Positions 17,909 to 28,169 of a stretch of DNA of 64,000 nucleotides are shown here, one piece after another. The notes beneath the pieces were generated by a model. It was not told the DNA's origin, searched no databases, and was given only the letters and a program-made list of their open reading frames with translations. Within the stretch, counting starts at the first letter, position 1; the number at the start of each line of letters is the position of its first letter. The position numbers were made by a program, and so were the translations under genes. This DNA is from Enterobacter sp. Ag1 (lineage in GTDB: Bacteria; Pseudomonadota; Gammaproteobacteria; Enterobacterales; Enterobacteriaceae): positions 122,677 through 186,676 of the forward strand of contig AKXM01000008.1 in NCBI GenBank assembly GCA_000277545.1. Direction: 5' to 3'.

Positions 17909-19021
17909 TTACACCGCTCTGAAGGCGATCTCGCTAGGGATTACGTCTCCGTTCCAGTAGAGCTGAGCCGCCACGCACCCCGCCAGGTCGCGGTACAGCG
18001 TAGTGATGTCGCTTTCCGGGCGATTAATGACCGTCGGCTTACCGGCGTCGAGGTCTTCACGCAGGGTAATGTGCAGCGGCAACTGCCCCAGCAGCGTGGT
18101 GTGATACTGCTGCGCCAGCTTCTCCGCGCCGCCGGTGCCGAAAATCGGCTCCTGGTGACCGCAGTTACTGCAGATATGAATACTCATATTCTCGACAATA
18201 CCTACCACCGGCACCTCAACTTTCTCGAACATCACGATCCCTTTACGGGCGTCGATCAGCGCGATGTCCTGCGGCGTGGTCACGACCATCGCCCCGGTAA
18301 CCGGAATGTTTTGCGCCAGCGTCAGCTGAATGTCACCGGTGCCCGGCGGCATATCGATCACCAGGTAATCCAGATCCGGCCACAGGGTTTCCTGCAGCAT
18401 TTGCATCAGCGCTTTGCTGGCCATCGGGCCGCGCCACACCATGGCATTTTCGTCGGTGACGAGGTAACCGATCGAGTTGGTTGCCAGGCCGTGCGCCACG
18501 ATCGGCGCCATGTGCTTGCCGTCCGGGGAGGTTGGGCGCTCGTGTTCGGCACCCAGCATGGTTGGGATCGACGGGCCGTAAATATCGGCATCCAGAATGC
18601 CGACTTTGGCCCCTTCGGCCGCCAGCGCCAGCGCCATGTTTACCGCGGTGGTTGATTTCCCCACCCCGCCTTTGCCGGAGCTGACGGCAATAATATTTTT
18701 AACGCCGTTAATGCCAGGCTGGTTTTTCACTCGCTTCAGCGTGGCGATGTGATGGCCTAGCTTCCAGTCTACTGCTTTCGCGCCGGTGATCCGCAGCAGG
18801 TCTGAACTGCAGGTCTCTTTCAGGGCGTCAAATCCGCTTTGCCAGGCGAACGGCATCTGCAGCTCAACGTGCAGCGTGTCGTCAAGCATGGCGACATGGT
18901 GCAGCGCTTTCAGCGCGGTGAGGTTGTGTTTCAAGGTAGGGTGCTGAAAATTAGCCAGGGTCCCGGCAACCATCGCGCGTAGCTGTTCCGGGGACTTGCT
19001 GGACGGGGATTGCGAATTCAT
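17909..19021 (-). CDS. mrp: Iron-sulfur cluster carrier ATPase Mrp/ApbC
   Basis: The 370-residue protein has an N-terminal DUF59-like region (about 10-95), then the deviant Walker A of the MinD/Mrp family, [11 protein letters not shown] (about residue 113 on), and DADIYGPS. Two cysteines in ICSNCGH near residue 285 bridge the Fe-S cluster between subunits. Mrp/ApbC receives and hands on [4Fe-4S] clusters in the cytoplasm. AGGAG precedes the ATG. As in E. coli, it is divergent from metG, with a 163-base shared promoter gap. Confidence 0.95.
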   Translation of the reverse strand: MNSQSPSSKSPEQLRAMVAGTLANFQHPTLKHNLTALKALHHVAMLDDTLHVELQMPFAWQSGFDALKETCSSDLLRITGAKAVDWKLGHHIATLKRVKNQPGINGVKNIIAVSSGKGGVGKSTTAVNMALALAAEGAKVGILDADIYGPSIPTMLGAEHERPTSPDGKHMAPIVAHGLATNSIGYLVTDENAMVWRGPMASKALMQMLQETLWPDLDYLVIDMPPGTGDIQLTLAQNIPVTGAMVVTTPQDIALIDARKGIVMFEKVEVPVVGIVENMSIHICSNCGHQEPIFGTGGAEKLAQQYHTTLLGQLPLHITLREDLDAGKPTVINRPESDITTLYRDLAGCVAAQLYWNGDVIPSEIAFRAV

Positions 19022-19184
19022 CCCGACTCCTTATGTTTTTATCGGACATTGCAATCCGCTAAGCATACCAGAAACCACACCACCGATTCATATACGGTTA
19101 TTGCGGGCTTTGGGGTTACTAAACAATTGCCAATCCGGTAATATCAAGTCCCCTTTTTTAAAATCAGAAGATGCAATTCCCACT

Positions 19185-21221
19185 ATGACTCAACCCGCGA
19201 AGAAAATATTGGTAACGTGCGCCCTGCCGTACGCAAACGGCTCAATCCACCTCGGTCACATGCTGGAGCATATTCAGGCTGATGTCTGGGTCCGTTACCA
19301 ACGAATGCGCGGCAACGAGGTTAACTTCATCTGCGCAGACGACGCCCACGGCACGCCTATCATGCTGAAAGCGCAGCAGCTGGGTATCACCCCAGAGCAG
19401 ATGATTACCGAAATGAGTCAGGAGCATCAGACTGATTTTGCAGGCTTTAACATCAGCTATGATAACTATCACTCCACCCACAGCGACGAAAACCGCGAGC
19501 TGTCGGAGCTGATTTATGGCCGCCTGAAAGAGAACGGTTTTATTAAAAACCGCACTATCTCTCAGCTCTACGATCCGGAAAAAGGCATGTTCCTGCCGGA
19601 CCGTTTTGTCAAAGGCACCTGCCCGAAATGTAAAGCCCCGGATCAGTACGGCGATAACTGCGAAGTGTGCGGCTCCACCTACAGCCCAACTGAGCTTATC
19701 GATCCAAAATCCGTGGTGTCCGGCGCGACGCCTGAAATGCGTGATTCCGAGCACTTCTTCTTCGACCTGCCCTCCTTCAGCGAAATGCTGCAGGCGTGGA
19801 CCCGCAGCGGCGCGCTGCAGGAGCAGGTGGCGAACAAGATGCAGGAGTGGTTCGAATCTGGCCTGCAGCAGTGGGACATCTCCCGCGATGCACCATACTT
19901 CGGCTTCGAAATTCCGAACGCACCGGGCAAATATTTCTACGTCTGGCTGGATGCGCCAATCGGCTACATGGGCTCCTTTAAGAACCTGTGCGACAAGCGC
20001 GGCGACACCACCAGCTTCGACGAATACTGGAAGAAAGATTCTACGACCGAGCTGTATCATTTCATCGGCAAAGACATCGTGTACTTCCACAGCCTGTTCT
20101 GGCCGGCCATGCTCGAAGGCAGCAACTTCCGCAAGCCAACTAACCTGTTTGTTCACGGCTATGTGACGGTTAACGGCGCGAAGATGTCCAAGTCTCGCGG
20201 CACCTTTATCAAAGCCAGCACCTGGCTGAACCACTTTGACGCCGACAGCCTGCGCTACTACTACACCGCGAAGCTCTCTTCCCGCATCGACGATATCGAC
20301 CTGAACCTGGAAGACTTCGTGCAGCGCGTGAACAGCGACATCGTCAACAAAGTGGTTAACCTGGCGTCCCGTAACGCCGGCTTTATCGCCAAGCGTTTTG
20401 ACGGCGTGCTGGCCGCAGAGATTGCCGATGCAGAGCTGTATCAAACCTTCACCGACGCGGCAGAAAGCATCGGCGAAGCGTGGGACAGCCGCGAATTCGG
20501 CCGTGCTATTCGCGAAATCATGGCGCTGGCGGACATTGCTAACCGCTACGTGGACGAGCAGGCTCCGTGGGTGGTGGCTAAGCAGGAAGGTCGCGATGCC
20601 GATCTGCAGGCCATTTGCTCCATGGGCATCAACCTGTTCCGTGTGCTAATGACCTACCTGAAGCCGGTTCTGCCGTCGCTCACCGAGCGTACAGAAGCCT
20701 TCCTGAATGCTGAACTGAGCTGGGACAGCATCGCTACGCCGCTGCTGAACCACAAGGTAAACAGCTTCAAGGCGCTGTATAACCGCATCGAAACCAAACA
20801 GGTGGAAGCCCTGGTGGAAGCGTCTAAAGAAGAAGTGAAAGCGCTGAATGCGGCGCCGGTAACCGGCCCGCTGGCTGACGATCCGATTCAGGAGACCATC
20901 ACCTTTGATGACTTCGCGAAAGTGGATATGCGTATTGCGCTGATTGAGAAAGCAGAATTCGTGGACGGCTCCGACAAGCTGCTACGCCTGACGCTGGATC
21001 TCGGCGGCGAAAAACGCAACGTCTTCTCCGGCATTCGTCCCGCTTACCCGGATCCGTCTAAGCTGGAAGGTCGCCTGACCGTGATGGTGGCCAACCTCGC
21101 TCCACGTAAGATGCGCTTTGGCGTGTCTGAGGGGATGGTGATGGCTGCAGGTCCTGGCGGGAAAGATATCTTCCTGCTGAGCCCGGACAGCGGTGCTCAG
21201 CCCGGCATGGCGGTTAAGTAA
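19185..21221 (+). CDS. metG: Methionyl-tRNA synthetase
   Basis: The 678-residue class I synthetase charges both initiator and elongator tRNA-Met. It has the HIGH-type motif HLGH at 22-25 after LPYANGS, the zinc knuckle CPKCK...CEVC at about 146-162, KMSKS in [11 protein letters not shown] near 335, and a C-terminal tRNA-binding/dimerisation domain from about 575 ([14 protein letters not shown]). The frame is open to 18996, but the Met at 19185 ([10 protein letters not shown]) is the family start. Size and sequence match E. coli MetG closely. It is divergent from mrp. Confidence 0.97.
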   Translation: MTQPAKKILVTCALPYANGSIHLGHMLEHIQADVWVRYQRMRGNEVNFICADDAHGTPIMLKAQQLGITPEQMITEMSQEHQTDFAGFNISYDNYHSTHSDENRELSELIYGRLKENGFIKNRTISQLYDPEKGMFLPDRFVKGTCPKCKAPDQYGDNCEVCGSTYSPTELIDPKSVVSGATPEMRDSEHFFFDLPSFSEMLQAWTRSGALQEQVANKMQEWFESGLQQWDISRDAPYFGFEIPNAPGKYFYVWLDAPIGYMGSFKNLCDKRGDTTSFDEYWKKDSTTELYHFIGKDIVYFHSLFWPAMLEGSNFRKPTNLFVHGYVTVNGAKMSKSRGTFIKASTWLNHFDADSLRYYYTAKLSSRIDDIDLNLEDFVQRVNSDIVNKVVNLASRNAGFIAKRFDGVLAAEIADAELYQTFTDAAESIGEAWDSREFGRAIREIMALADIANRYVDEQAPWVVAKQEGRDADLQAICSMGINLFRVLMTYLKPVLPSLTERTEAFLNAELSWDSIATPLLNHKVNSFKALYNRIETKQVEALVEASKEEVKALNAAPVTGPLADDPIQETITFDDFAKVDMRIALIEKAEFVDGSDKLLRLTLDLGGEKRNVFSGIRPAYPDPSKLEGRLTVMVANLAPRKMRFGVSEGMVMAAGPGGKDIFLLSPDSGAQPGMAVK

Positions 21222-21229
21222 CCGAGAAA

Positions 21230-21255
21230 AAACCCCGGAAATCCGGGGTTTTTTC
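21230..21255. terminator. Bidirectional terminator between metG and mdfA
   Basis: The stem AAAACCCCGGA / TCCGGGGTTTT has an A-run before it and a T-run after it, between convergent stop codons. The rearrangement breakpoint described in the findings also falls in this 37-base gap. Confidence 0.85.
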
Positions 21256-21258
21256 TTA

Positions 21259-22491
21259 TTAGGCGTCTCTTGCCTGCCCAACAGTTTTATCCTTCAGGAA
21301 CAACACCATCAGGCCAAGCCAAACCACCCCGCCAAGAAGGTTAAACAGGCTGAACAGACCGTTGCCGCCGAACTGGTAGGCGTGCTTGCTCAGCTCAATA
21401 CCGACGGTAAAGATCAGCATTTGCAGCATGCCCATCGCCGCCGACACCGTGCCTTTACTCATCTCGCTGGCAAACAACGTCAGGCGCACCAGGCCCGCAT
21501 TCGCCAGGCCGATGCCAAAGGCGTACAGACTCAGGCCAGCGGTCATCCACAAATAAGCATGAGAAGAAACCACCGTAGCCACTGCCGCCACAATCAGGCC
21601 CGGCACAATCCACCAGCCGCCCATGATGATCAGGCTGCGCACGCTGCGCCGGGACGTCAGTTTGGCCAGAACCACGTTACCGAGGATCAGCGCGCCAAAG
21701 ATGGGTACCTGCAGCAGACCGTATTCATAAGTGCTGAGATTCTCCCCGCTGATGATGATCACCGGCGACTGGGCAATCCACGCCAGCAGCGGCAGGCTTA
21801 CAAAGCCCGTAGCCAGCGCACCCGAGACAAAACGCAGGTTTTTCAGCACCAGCTTGTAGTCATGCCCAAGTTCTTTCAGCGAAAGCTTTTCGCCAAGACG
21901 CGTCGCGGTTTCCGGCATCGCCTTGTGCAGCCCAAAGAAAGAGATAGCGGCCAGCAGCGCAAACAGCACGAACATCGTTTCCCACGGAGCGACGTGGATC
22001 CACGCCGCGCCGACCAGCGGCCCAAGCAGCGGCGCGATGAGCGCCACGTTAGCCATCAGCGCGGTTATCTTGATGCAAACCGACTCTTCGAACGATTCCT
22101 GAATAGCGGCGTAGCCCACCGCGCCAATAAAGCACAGGCTGACGCCCTGCAGGAAACGCAGGAAGGTGAACTGCTGAATATCCTGGGCCAGCAGCGTTGC
22201 AAGGCAGGTGACAATAAACCAGACTACGCCGGTCAGCATCACCGGGCGGCGGCCAATACGGTCAGACAGCGGCCCGAGCAGCCACTGCAGGAACATCCCG
22301 CCCGCCAGGTAAGCCGTCATTGAGGTCGGCACCCATTCCACGCCCGCCTGGAACTGATCCACCACGGCCAGCATGCCCGGCTGGATCATGTCATTGCCGA
22401 TGTAAGTTGAGAATTCGTAGAGCACCAGGCAGAGCGGGAACAGCAGCGCCTGACGGCCTAACGTTTTGTTAGCTATCGTATTATGTTGCAT
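21259..22491 (-). CDS. mdfA: Multidrug efflux MFS transporter MdfA
   Basis: The 410-residue, 12-helix DHA1 antiporter matches E. coli MdfA (Cmr) along its length. MdfA exchanges cationic, zwitterionic or neutral drugs for protons. The key membrane-embedded Glu sits in [20 protein letters not shown] (helix 1), and motif A is [13 protein letters not shown] in loop 2-3. It is divergent from a PAP2-ybjG operon across 193 bases, as E. coli mdfA is from ybjG. Its 3' end meets metG, which is not the E. coli neighbour. Confidence 0.95.
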   Translation of the reverse strand: MQHNTIANKTLGRQALLFPLCLVLYEFSTYIGNDMIQPGMLAVVDQFQAGVEWVPTSMTAYLAGGMFLQWLLGPLSDRIGRRPVMLTGVVWFIVTCLATLLAQDIQQFTFLRFLQGVSLCFIGAVGYAAIQESFEESVCIKITALMANVALIAPLLGPLVGAAWIHVAPWETMFVLFALLAAISFFGLHKAMPETATRLGEKLSLKELGHDYKLVLKNLRFVSGALATGFVSLPLLAWIAQSPVIIISGENLSTYEYGLLQVPIFGALILGNVVLAKLTSRRSVRSLIIMGGWWIVPGLIVAAVATVVSSHAYLWMTAGLSLYAFGIGLANAGLVRLTLFASEMSKGTVSAAMGMLQMLIFTVGIELSKHAYQFGGNGLFSLFNLLGGVVWLGLMVLFLKDKTVGQARDA

Positions 22492-22607
22492 TAGGAACTC
22501 AGAAGATAAAGAAACGCGCAGAGTGTATTCAATTGCCCGTACCAGCGGTAGTCAGCGGCTGACAAATAGCACGGGGTGTAAAGCCGCGCACATCATACCT
22601 CAATTCT

Positions 22608-22624
22608 ATTAAGGATTTCTTAAT
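22608..22624 (+). promoter_or_regulatory. PmrA (BasR) box upstream of the PAP2-ybjG operon
   Basis: ATTAAG-GATTT-CTTAAT fits the PmrA direct-repeat consensus YTTAAG-N5-YTTAAK at 11 of 12 defined positions. It lies 60 bases before the PAP2 gene, and a TATTCT that could serve as -10 lies near 22634. ybjG is a known BasRS target in E. coli. Confidence 0.6.
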
Positions 22625-22684
22625 CTGTGATGAATATTCTGCTGCCATGCATTTAAGGTCAGTACGGTCTTCGCCAACTACAAG

Positions 22685-23407
22685 ATGAAATGTTTTCCTA
22701 AACCAACGGTAAATAAGACAAAACTGCTTTACCGACTATCGTCCCGCTTCTATCTTTTCCAGCTTTGCATCCTGATAATACTGGCTGCCGTTTTTAGCTG
22801 GCTTTCCCGGAATGAAGAGCTGGATCGCTGGCTGACCGGGTTCTGGTTTGATGCCGCCAGCCACAGTTTTCCGCTGCAAAACGATCGGCGGCTGGATTTG
22901 CTCAATCACCGCCTGTTAAAGGACCTGGTGATTGCAGGCGGGGTTATCGCGCTGCTATGGGGACTCTGGCGTCGTCAGCCACGGCTGGTCGTAGTGGCGT
23001 TGCTCATCGGGCTTGGGGCATTAACGGTCGGCGTCCTGAAAGGGTTTAGCCACCACTCCTGCCCGTGGAGCCTGGTGGAGTACGGCGGGAATGCCGCCTC
23101 GTACCCGCTTTTCAGCCCCGCTCCGGCAGACAGCGGGCCAGGAAGATGTTTTCCCGGCGGCCATGCTTCCAGCGGCTTTGGCGTTATGGCGCTGTTTTTT
23201 TTGTTTTACCGTGAACGCCCGCGTCTGGCGTGGTTTTTCCTCGGCCTTGGCGTTTTTCTCGGCCTGGGAATGGGGTACGGCCAGGTGATGCGCGGCGCGC
23301 ACTTTTTCAGCCACAACCTGTGGGCAGGTTGGTGGGTATGGTTAACCCAGGTGGTGCTTTACGGCGCGATATCCACCTGGTCAGTTAAAGCACAGGACAA
23401 GTCATAA
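22685..23407 (+). CDS. PAP2-family membrane phosphatase
   Basis: The 240-residue protein has about six membrane helices and the three PAP2 motifs: KGFSHHSCPW (a variant of KxxxxxxRP), CFPGGHASSG (variant PSGH) and MRGAHFFSHNLW (R-x6-H). The active site would face the periplasm. Such enzymes dephosphorylate lipid pyrophosphates, phosphatidylglycerol phosphate or lipid A phosphates; the substrate is not determined. Its stop codon overlaps the ybjG start by one base (TAATG), so the two are translationally coupled. A PmrA box upstream suggests control with lipid A modification genes. E. coli K-12 has only ybjG at this place. No strong ribosome site precedes the ATG. Confidence 0.8.
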   Translation: MKCFPKPTVNKTKLLYRLSSRFYLFQLCILIILAAVFSWLSRNEELDRWLTGFWFDAASHSFPLQNDRRLDLLNHRLLKDLVIAGGVIALLWGLWRRQPRLVVVALLIGLGALTVGVLKGFSHHSCPWSLVEYGGNAASYPLFSPAPADSGPGRCFPGGHASSGFGVMALFFLFYRERPRLAWFFLGLGVFLGLGMGYGQVMRGAHFFSHNLWAGWWVWLTQVVLYGAISTWSVKAQDKS

Positions 23408-24012
23408 TGGAAACGCTCAACCAGAATCTGTTTTTGCTCATAAATGCCACCCCGTCATCACCGGAGTGGATGATAAAACTGGCGATTTTCTTCGCCCGGG
23501 ATCTGATCAGCATCGTCCCGCTGCTGATCGTCGCGCTCTGGCTGTGGGGCCAGCGTAAGCAAATGCCGGCCCAGCGCCAGGTGGTGATCAAAACCGGCAT
23601 GGCGCTGGTGATTAGCGTGGCGTTGTCGTGGATCATCGGTCATGTGTTCCCGCACCCTCGCCCTTTTGTGGTCGGGCTGGGCTACAACTTCCTGCATCAT
23701 GCGCCGGACGATTCTTTCCCGAGCGACCACGGCACGGTAATCTTCACCTTCGCCCTGGCATTTTTATGCTGGCACCGCATCTGGTCCGGCGTGATGCTGT
23801 TTGCGATCGGCTGCGCGATTGCCTGGTCCCGCGTCTATCTCGGCGTGCACTGGCCGCTGGACATGCTCGGCGGCCTGCTGGTCGGCATGAGCGCCTGTCT
23901 GCTGTCGCAGATTGTCTGGAACCTGCGCGGGCCGCAAATCCACCAGCGCCTGCATCAGATTTACCGCTACTGTTTCGCGCTCCCCATCCGTAAAGGCTGG
24001 GTGCGTGACTAA
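23407..24012 (+). CDS. ybjG: Undecaprenyl-diphosphatase YbjG (BcrC type)
   Basis: The 201-residue PAP2 enzyme recycles undecaprenyl pyrophosphate to the monophosphate lipid carrier on the periplasmic side of the inner membrane. Motifs are HVFPHPRPFV, DDSFPSDHGTV and SRVYLGVHWPLDMLGG, and it ends CFALPIRKGWVRD, exactly like E. coli YbjG. Raised levels give bacitracin tolerance. It is the second gene of a two-gene operon and is followed by a terminator. deoR is next, as in E. coli. Confidence 0.95.
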   Translation: METLNQNLFLLINATPSSPEWMIKLAIFFARDLISIVPLLIVALWLWGQRKQMPAQRQVVIKTGMALVISVALSWIIGHVFPHPRPFVVGLGYNFLHHAPDDSFPSDHGTVIFTFALAFLCWHRIWSGVMLFAIGCAIAWSRVYLGVHWPLDMLGGLLVGMSACLLSQIVWNLRGPQIHQRLHQIYRYCFALPIRKGWVRD

Positions 24013-24042
24013 GCTGTGCGCCACAGGTAATATGCATTAACT

Positions 24043-24068
24043 AAAGCCCTGCCTTAGCGGGGCTTTTT
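24043..24068 (+). terminator. Rho-independent terminator after ybjG
   Basis: AAAGCCCTGC / GCGGGGCTTT with a four-base loop and a following T-run lies 31 bases after the ybjG stop and just before deoR. Confidence 0.8.
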
Positions 24069-24085
24069 AATGTTCAGAGGCCGCT

Positions 24086-24850
24086 ATGGAAACCCGCCGT
24101 GAAGAGCGCATTAACCGCCTGCTACAGGCGCTGAAGCGCAGCGATAAAATTCATCTCAAAGAAGCCGCTCAGCTGTTGGGCGTCTCCGAAATGACCATCC
24201 GCCGCGACATTAACAGCGAACCGGGTCAGGTTGTTCTGCTGGGGGGATACGTGGTGCTGGAGCCTCGCAGCGCCGGGGCCAGCTACTATCTGCTTAGCGA
24301 TGAAAAAACGCGCCAGGTTGAAGAGAAACGCCACGCCGCCAGGCTCGCCGCGCAGCGTGTTCGCCCGCGCCAGACCGTGTTCTTCGACTGCGGCACCACC
24401 ACGCCTTACATTATTGACGCCCTTGACGACGATCTGCCTTTCACTGGCCTGTGCTATTCCCTCAACACTTTTCTGGCGCTGCAGGAGAAGCCGAACTGCC
24501 GGGTGATTTTAAGCGGCGGCGAGTTTCACGCCAGCAATGCGATTTTCAATCCGATTAACTTCCAGGAGTGCCTGGGGAATATCTGCCCGGATATTGCCTT
24601 TTTATCCGCGGCCGGCGTCCACCTGCGCTACGGCGCAACCTGCTTTAATTTGAATGAGCTGGCGGTGAAGCATTGGGCGCTGAGCATGGCCCAGCGTAAT
24701 ATTCTGGTGGTGGATGACACCAAGTTTGGCAAGGTTCGCGCCGCCTGCATGGGGCCGCTGACGGCGTTTGATACGATTATTACCAACCGGCCTCCCGCCG
24801 CGGAGTTTATAGACTATGCCGCGGCGGAAAACCTGACGCTAACGTGGTAG
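24086..24850 (+). CDS. deoR: Deoxyribonucleoside operon repressor DeoR
   Basis: The 254-residue protein has an N-terminal DeoR HTH (METRREERINRLLQALKRSD ... LLGVSEMTIRRDI, about 1-45) and a sugar-phosphate-sensor domain (FFDCGTTTPYIIDAL, ILSGGEFHASNAIF, AGVHLRYGATCFN). E. coli DeoR represses deoCABD and nupG and is relieved by deoxyribose-5-phosphate. Sequence and position between ybjG and dacC match E. coli. The 3' end is four bases from the convergent dacC stop. Confidence 0.95.
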   Translation: METRREERINRLLQALKRSDKIHLKEAAQLLGVSEMTIRRDINSEPGQVVLLGGYVVLEPRSAGASYYLLSDEKTRQVEEKRHAARLAAQRVRPRQTVFFDCGTTTPYIIDALDDDLPFTGLCYSLNTFLALQEKPNCRVILSGGEFHASNAIFNPINFQECLGNICPDIAFLSAAGVHLRYGATCFNLNELAVKHWALSMAQRNILVVDDTKFGKVRAACMGPLTAFDTIITNRPPAAEFIDYAAAENLTLTW

Positions 24851-24854
24851 ACGC

Positions 24855-26060
24855 TTAAGAGAACCAGCTCCCGAACCAGCCGTGGAGCTTCATCAGCACA
24901 AAGTCCCACATGCGGCTGAAGAAGCCGCCCTCTTCAACCGGCTCCATCACCAGCAGCGGGCGCTGCTCAATGGATTTGCCGTTCAGCAGGAAGTCGATGG
25001 TACCGACGGCCTGGCCTTTCTTCAGCGGCGCGGTTAGCTGAGGTTCATTCAGGGTAAAGCTGGCTTTCAGGTTTTTCAGCTGGCCACGGGGAATAGTCAC
25101 CGAGCCGCCCTCGCCTGCCCCCAGATTGACTTCGCTCTTATCGCCAAACCAGACACGCTGGGTCACAAAAGTCGCGTCAGGTTTGATTGGCGTTACGGTT
25201 TCGAAGAAGCGGAAACCCCAGGTCAGCAGCTTTTCGCTCTCGTTGAAGCGAATGCGGTCAGTTTTTGTCCCCAGCACCACGGAAATCAGGCGCATATCGC
25301 CGGAGGTTGCTGACGCGACAAGATTATAGCCCGCGCCCACCGTGGTGCCGGTTTTCATGCCGTCAACGTTCAGGTTGGAGCTCCACAGCAGGCGGTTGCG
25401 GTTCGGCTGCTTGATATTGTTAAAGGTGAACTCTTTCTCTTTGTGTACCGCGTACTCGTCCGGCACGTCGTGGATCAGCGCCTGGCCCAGCAGCGCCATG
25501 TCGCGCGCGGTGCTGTACTGCCCCGGAGCATCCAGGCCGTGAACAGTTTTAAAGGTGGTGTTGGTGAGCTTGAGCTTCTGCGCGTAGTTGTTCATCAGGC
25601 TGACAAACGAGTCCTGGCTGCCCGCCACATAGTCGGCAATCGCAATGCTGGCGTCGTTCCCGGACTGAATAATGACGCCTTTGTTCAGATCTTCCACCGA
25701 GACTTTATCGCCGGGTTTCAGGAACATCAGCGAAGAGCCGCGCAGCACCGGGTTACCGGTGGCCCAGGCATCTTTCCCGATAGTCACCATATCCGTCAGG
25801 TGAATCTTGCCTGCTTTCAGCGCCTGCCCTACCACGTAGCTGGTCATCAGCTTGGTCAGACTTGCCGGATCGAGCTTTTCGTCGGCATTTCCTTCCGCCA
25901 GCACCTTCCCGCTGGCGTAATCCATCAAAATCCAGGCTCTGCCATCGACCTGGGGCGCATCTGCGGTCTGCTCAGCGCTTAGCGCAGGAGCCGCCATCAG
26001 CAGCAGGGTTGTCCCTGCGACTAAACCACGTAGTGTTGCAGGCATTTGCAAGATCGTCAT
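24855..26060 (-). CDS. dacC: D-alanyl-D-alanine carboxypeptidase DacC (PBP6)
   Basis: The 401-residue class C low-mass PBP trims the terminal D-Ala from pentapeptide stems in the periplasm. A signal peptide (about 1-28, ending APALSA) precedes the SxxK motif SLTK with Ser67/Lys70, then SGND, and KTGTT near residue 234. The C-terminus ([20 protein letters not shown]) is an amphipathic helix that anchors it to the inner membrane. AGGTGG lies upstream of the chosen ATG at 26060; the frame is open to 26114. Order and sequence agree with E. coli DacC. Confidence 0.96.
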   Translation of the reverse strand: MTILQMPATLRGLVAGTTLLLMAAPALSAEQTADAPQVDGRAWILMDYASGKVLAEGNADEKLDPASLTKLMTSYVVGQALKAGKIHLTDMVTIGKDAWATGNPVLRGSSLMFLKPGDKVSVEDLNKGVIIQSGNDASIAIADYVAGSQDSFVSLMNNYAQKLKLTNTTFKTVHGLDAPGQYSTARDMALLGQALIHDVPDEYAVHKEKEFTFNNIKQPNRNRLLWSSNLNVDGMKTGTTVGAGYNLVASATSGDMRLISVVLGTKTDRIRFNESEKLLTWGFRFFETVTPIKPDATFVTQRVWFGDKSEVNLGAGEGGSVTIPRGQLKNLKASFTLNEPQLTAPLKKGQAVGTIDFLLNGKSIEQRPLLVMEPVEEGGFFSRMWDFVLMKLHGWFGSWFS

Positions 26061-26308
26061 AAAACCACCTGAGTATCCATTCTTAAAAAATTCACGGTGC
26101 GCACCGCCACCCAAAAGTCAGGGTGTGAGTAATAACGCACGAATCCACTTAAAGAAACATAGAGTTGGTAAAGTTTTTTAAGTTTATTCGATATCTGCGC
26201 GAGTTGCCGCCGTCACGCCATTTTTTTTAGCTTCGGTTGAGAAACAGTGGTGTTTTCGTGACCGGAGCCGGGCATACTCGATGTCCACCTGCAAAAAAAG
26301 GAACCACC

Positions 26309-26935
26309 ATGATTACCGTTTGGGGCAGAGATAACTCCACCAATGTGAAGAAAGTGCTGTGGTGTCTGGAAGAGCTGCAACTGCCGTACCGCTCCGTGCC
26401 CGCGGGCGGGAAATTTGGCCTGACGCACGACGCTGAATACCTGGCGATGAACCCGAATGGCCTGGTGCCGTGCATTCACGACGACGCACACGGGCTGACG
26501 CTGTGGGAATCCAACACCATCGTGCGCTACCTGGCGGCTGAATATGGTCGCGATTCGCTGTGGGTAAATGCCCCGGCGGAACGTGCCAAAGGTGAAAAAT
26601 GGATGGACTGGTCCGCTACGGCGGTCGCTGGCCCCTACCGTGGGGTGTACGCCAGCCTGGTCAGAACCCCGCCGGAAGCGCGCGATCGGAAGCTGATTGA
26701 GCAAAGCATTGTGGCCTGCAACAAGCTGTTTGCCATTGCAGATGCGGAACTGGCTAAACAGCCCTGGCTGGGTGGCGAAGCCTTTGGCCTGGGCGACCTC
26801 GCCTTTGGCCCGCAAATCTACAGCCTGCTCAACCTTGATATTCCGTGGGATGCGGTGCCAAATCTTCAACGCTGGTATCAGCAACTGACCCAGCGCCCGG
26901 CGTTCAAGAAAATTGTGATGCTCCCGCTGACCTGA
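26309..26935 (+). CDS. gstB: Glutathione transferase GstB (YliJ)
   Basis: The 208-residue GST has an N-terminal thioredoxin-like domain (MITVWGRDNSTNVKKVLWCL, NPNGLVPCIHDDAHGLTLWESN) and a C-terminal helical domain (EAFGLGDLAFGPQIYSLLN, ending QLTQRPAFKKI). E. coli GstB conjugates glutathione to bromoacetate and related small electrophiles. GGA precedes the ATG at proper spacing. The place between dacC and yliI is the same as in E. coli. Confidence 0.92.
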   Translation: MITVWGRDNSTNVKKVLWCLEELQLPYRSVPAGGKFGLTHDAEYLAMNPNGLVPCIHDDAHGLTLWESNTIVRYLAAEYGRDSLWVNAPAERAKGEKWMDWSATAVAGPYRGVYASLVRTPPEARDRKLIEQSIVACNKLFAIADAELAKQPWLGGEAFGLGDLAFGPQIYSLLNLDIPWDAVPNLQRWYQQLTQRPAFKKIVMLPLT

Positions 26936-26936
26936 T

Positions 26937-28058
26937 TTAGCCTTCGGCCGGGCTGATTTTTAGCAGCTCGCCGTCAGATTCGTCGGTCAGGACATACAGA
27001 TAGCCGTCCGGGCCGACGCGCACATCGCGAATACGCTTTTTACGATCCCCCAGCAGCCGCTGTTCGGCCGTCACCTTGTCGCCGTCCAGCGTTAGCTCAA
27101 TCAGATTCTTTTCTTTGAGTGCGCCGATAAACAACTTGCCTTTCCACTGCGGGAAGGTGTCAGCCGAATAAAACGCCATGCCGCTTATGGCAGGAGAGAC
27201 TTTCCAGTAATGAATCGGCTGCTCGGTGCCTTCAACTTCCCCTCCTTTGGCTTCGGGGATCTTAAGCCCGCTGTAATTAATGCCCCAGGTCGCCAGCGGC
27301 CAGCCGTAGTTTTTCCCGGCTGCCGGGATATTGATTTCATCGCCACCTTTCGGCCCGTGCTCGTTTAGCCACAGCTCCCCGTTGGCCGGATTAATGGCTA
27401 ATCCCTGCGGGTTACGGTGCCCGTAAGACCAAATTTCAGGCCGGACGCCTGGTTTGCCTATAAACGGGTTATCCTGCGGGACGGAACCATCGGCATTAAG
27501 CCGCACCACTTTACCCTGCAGCTTATCGAGATCCTGAGCCGTAGCGCGCTCGTTGTTTTCCCCCAGCGCGATAAACACATGGCCTTGCCCGTCAAACGCC
27601 ATGCGTCCGCCGAAATGGTTGCCGGTGGAGAGTTTTGGCGTCTGGCGGAACACAACCTTAAAGTTTTCCAGCCGCTTCAGATCCCGGCTTAACGTTCCAT
27701 ACCCGACGGCAGTACCGGCTTTATTGTCGCTGCCGCCTTCGGCAAAGCTAAGCCACACGCGGCGGCTACTGGCAAAGTCCGGGGCCAGCACAACATCCAG
27801 CAAACCGCCCTGTCCGTGGGCCCAGACAACGGGCACGCCGCCTATCGGAGCGGACAGTCCCTTGCCCTGCTGCCACAGATGCAGCTCCCCGCCACGCAGG
27901 GTAATCAACATGCCCTGGTTATCCGGTAAAAAGTCCAGCGCCCACGGGTGGGGCAGGTTGGTTTGCAGGACTTCAACGTTGGTTTTGGCAGCCAGGGCAT
28001 AAGAGGCAGAGAAAAGTAGCGCGGCGGCAATAAGCGTGCGGGACGGGAACGGCGGCAT
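26937..28058 (-). CDS. yliI: Soluble aldose sugar dehydrogenase YliI (Asd), PQQ-dependent
   Basis: The 373-residue periplasmic six-bladed beta-propeller has a signal peptide ending SASYALAAK. Family blocks are NLPHPWALDFLPDNQGMLIT, GNHFGGRMAFDGQGHVFI, SYGHRNPQGLAINP and GPKGGDEIN, with His and Arg residues around the PQQ site. E. coli YliI oxidises various aldoses using externally supplied PQQ. The stop codon is nearly abutting gstB (one base apart, convergent). Order relative to gstB and bssR is as in E. coli. Confidence 0.93.
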   Translation of the reverse strand: MPPFPSRTLIAAALLFSASYALAAKTNVEVLQTNLPHPWALDFLPDNQGMLITLRGGELHLWQQGKGLSAPIGGVPVVWAHGQGGLLDVVLAPDFASSRRVWLSFAEGGSDNKAGTAVGYGTLSRDLKRLENFKVVFRQTPKLSTGNHFGGRMAFDGQGHVFIALGENNERATAQDLDKLQGKVVRLNADGSVPQDNPFIGKPGVRPEIWSYGHRNPQGLAINPANGELWLNEHGPKGGDEINIPAAGKNYGWPLATWGINYSGLKIPEAKGGEVEGTEQPIHYWKVSPAISGMAFYSADTFPQWKGKLFIGALKEKNLIELTLDGDKVTAEQRLLGDRKKRIRDVRVGPDGYLYVLTDESDGELLKISPAEG

Positions 28059-28138
28059 GGCAATCTCCTGGTTTTGGCTATTCCTTAAGGGTAGCCGCCG
28101 GAGATAATCGACTGCCTGGTTTTACATAACATTAAGAA

Positions 28139-28161
28139 CGGGGAGCCTGGCAGACTCCCCG
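28139..28161 (-). terminator. Hairpin after bssR
   Basis: A 7-bp stem, CGGGGAG / CTCCCCG (28139-28145 with 28155-28161), begins on the minus strand eight bases after the bssR stop. The following GTTCTT is a weak U-run. Confidence 0.55.
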
Positions 28162-28169
28162 CGCTCGGG

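Noticed and set aside
18996..19184. 63-residue N-terminal extension of MetG
   Set aside because: The frame is open upstream, but it crosses the mrp-metG promoter gap and overlaps mrp; the Met at 19185 matches the family start.
19242..20444. 400-residue open frame antisense to metG
   Set aside because: It lies wholly opposite a certain gene in high-GC DNA, has no ribosome site and no recognisable domain; it mirrors metG codon bias.
21193..22323. 376-residue plus-strand frame opposite mdfA
   Set aside because: The Gln/His/Arg-rich product is typical of the reverse complement of a membrane-protein gene; mdfA is certain.
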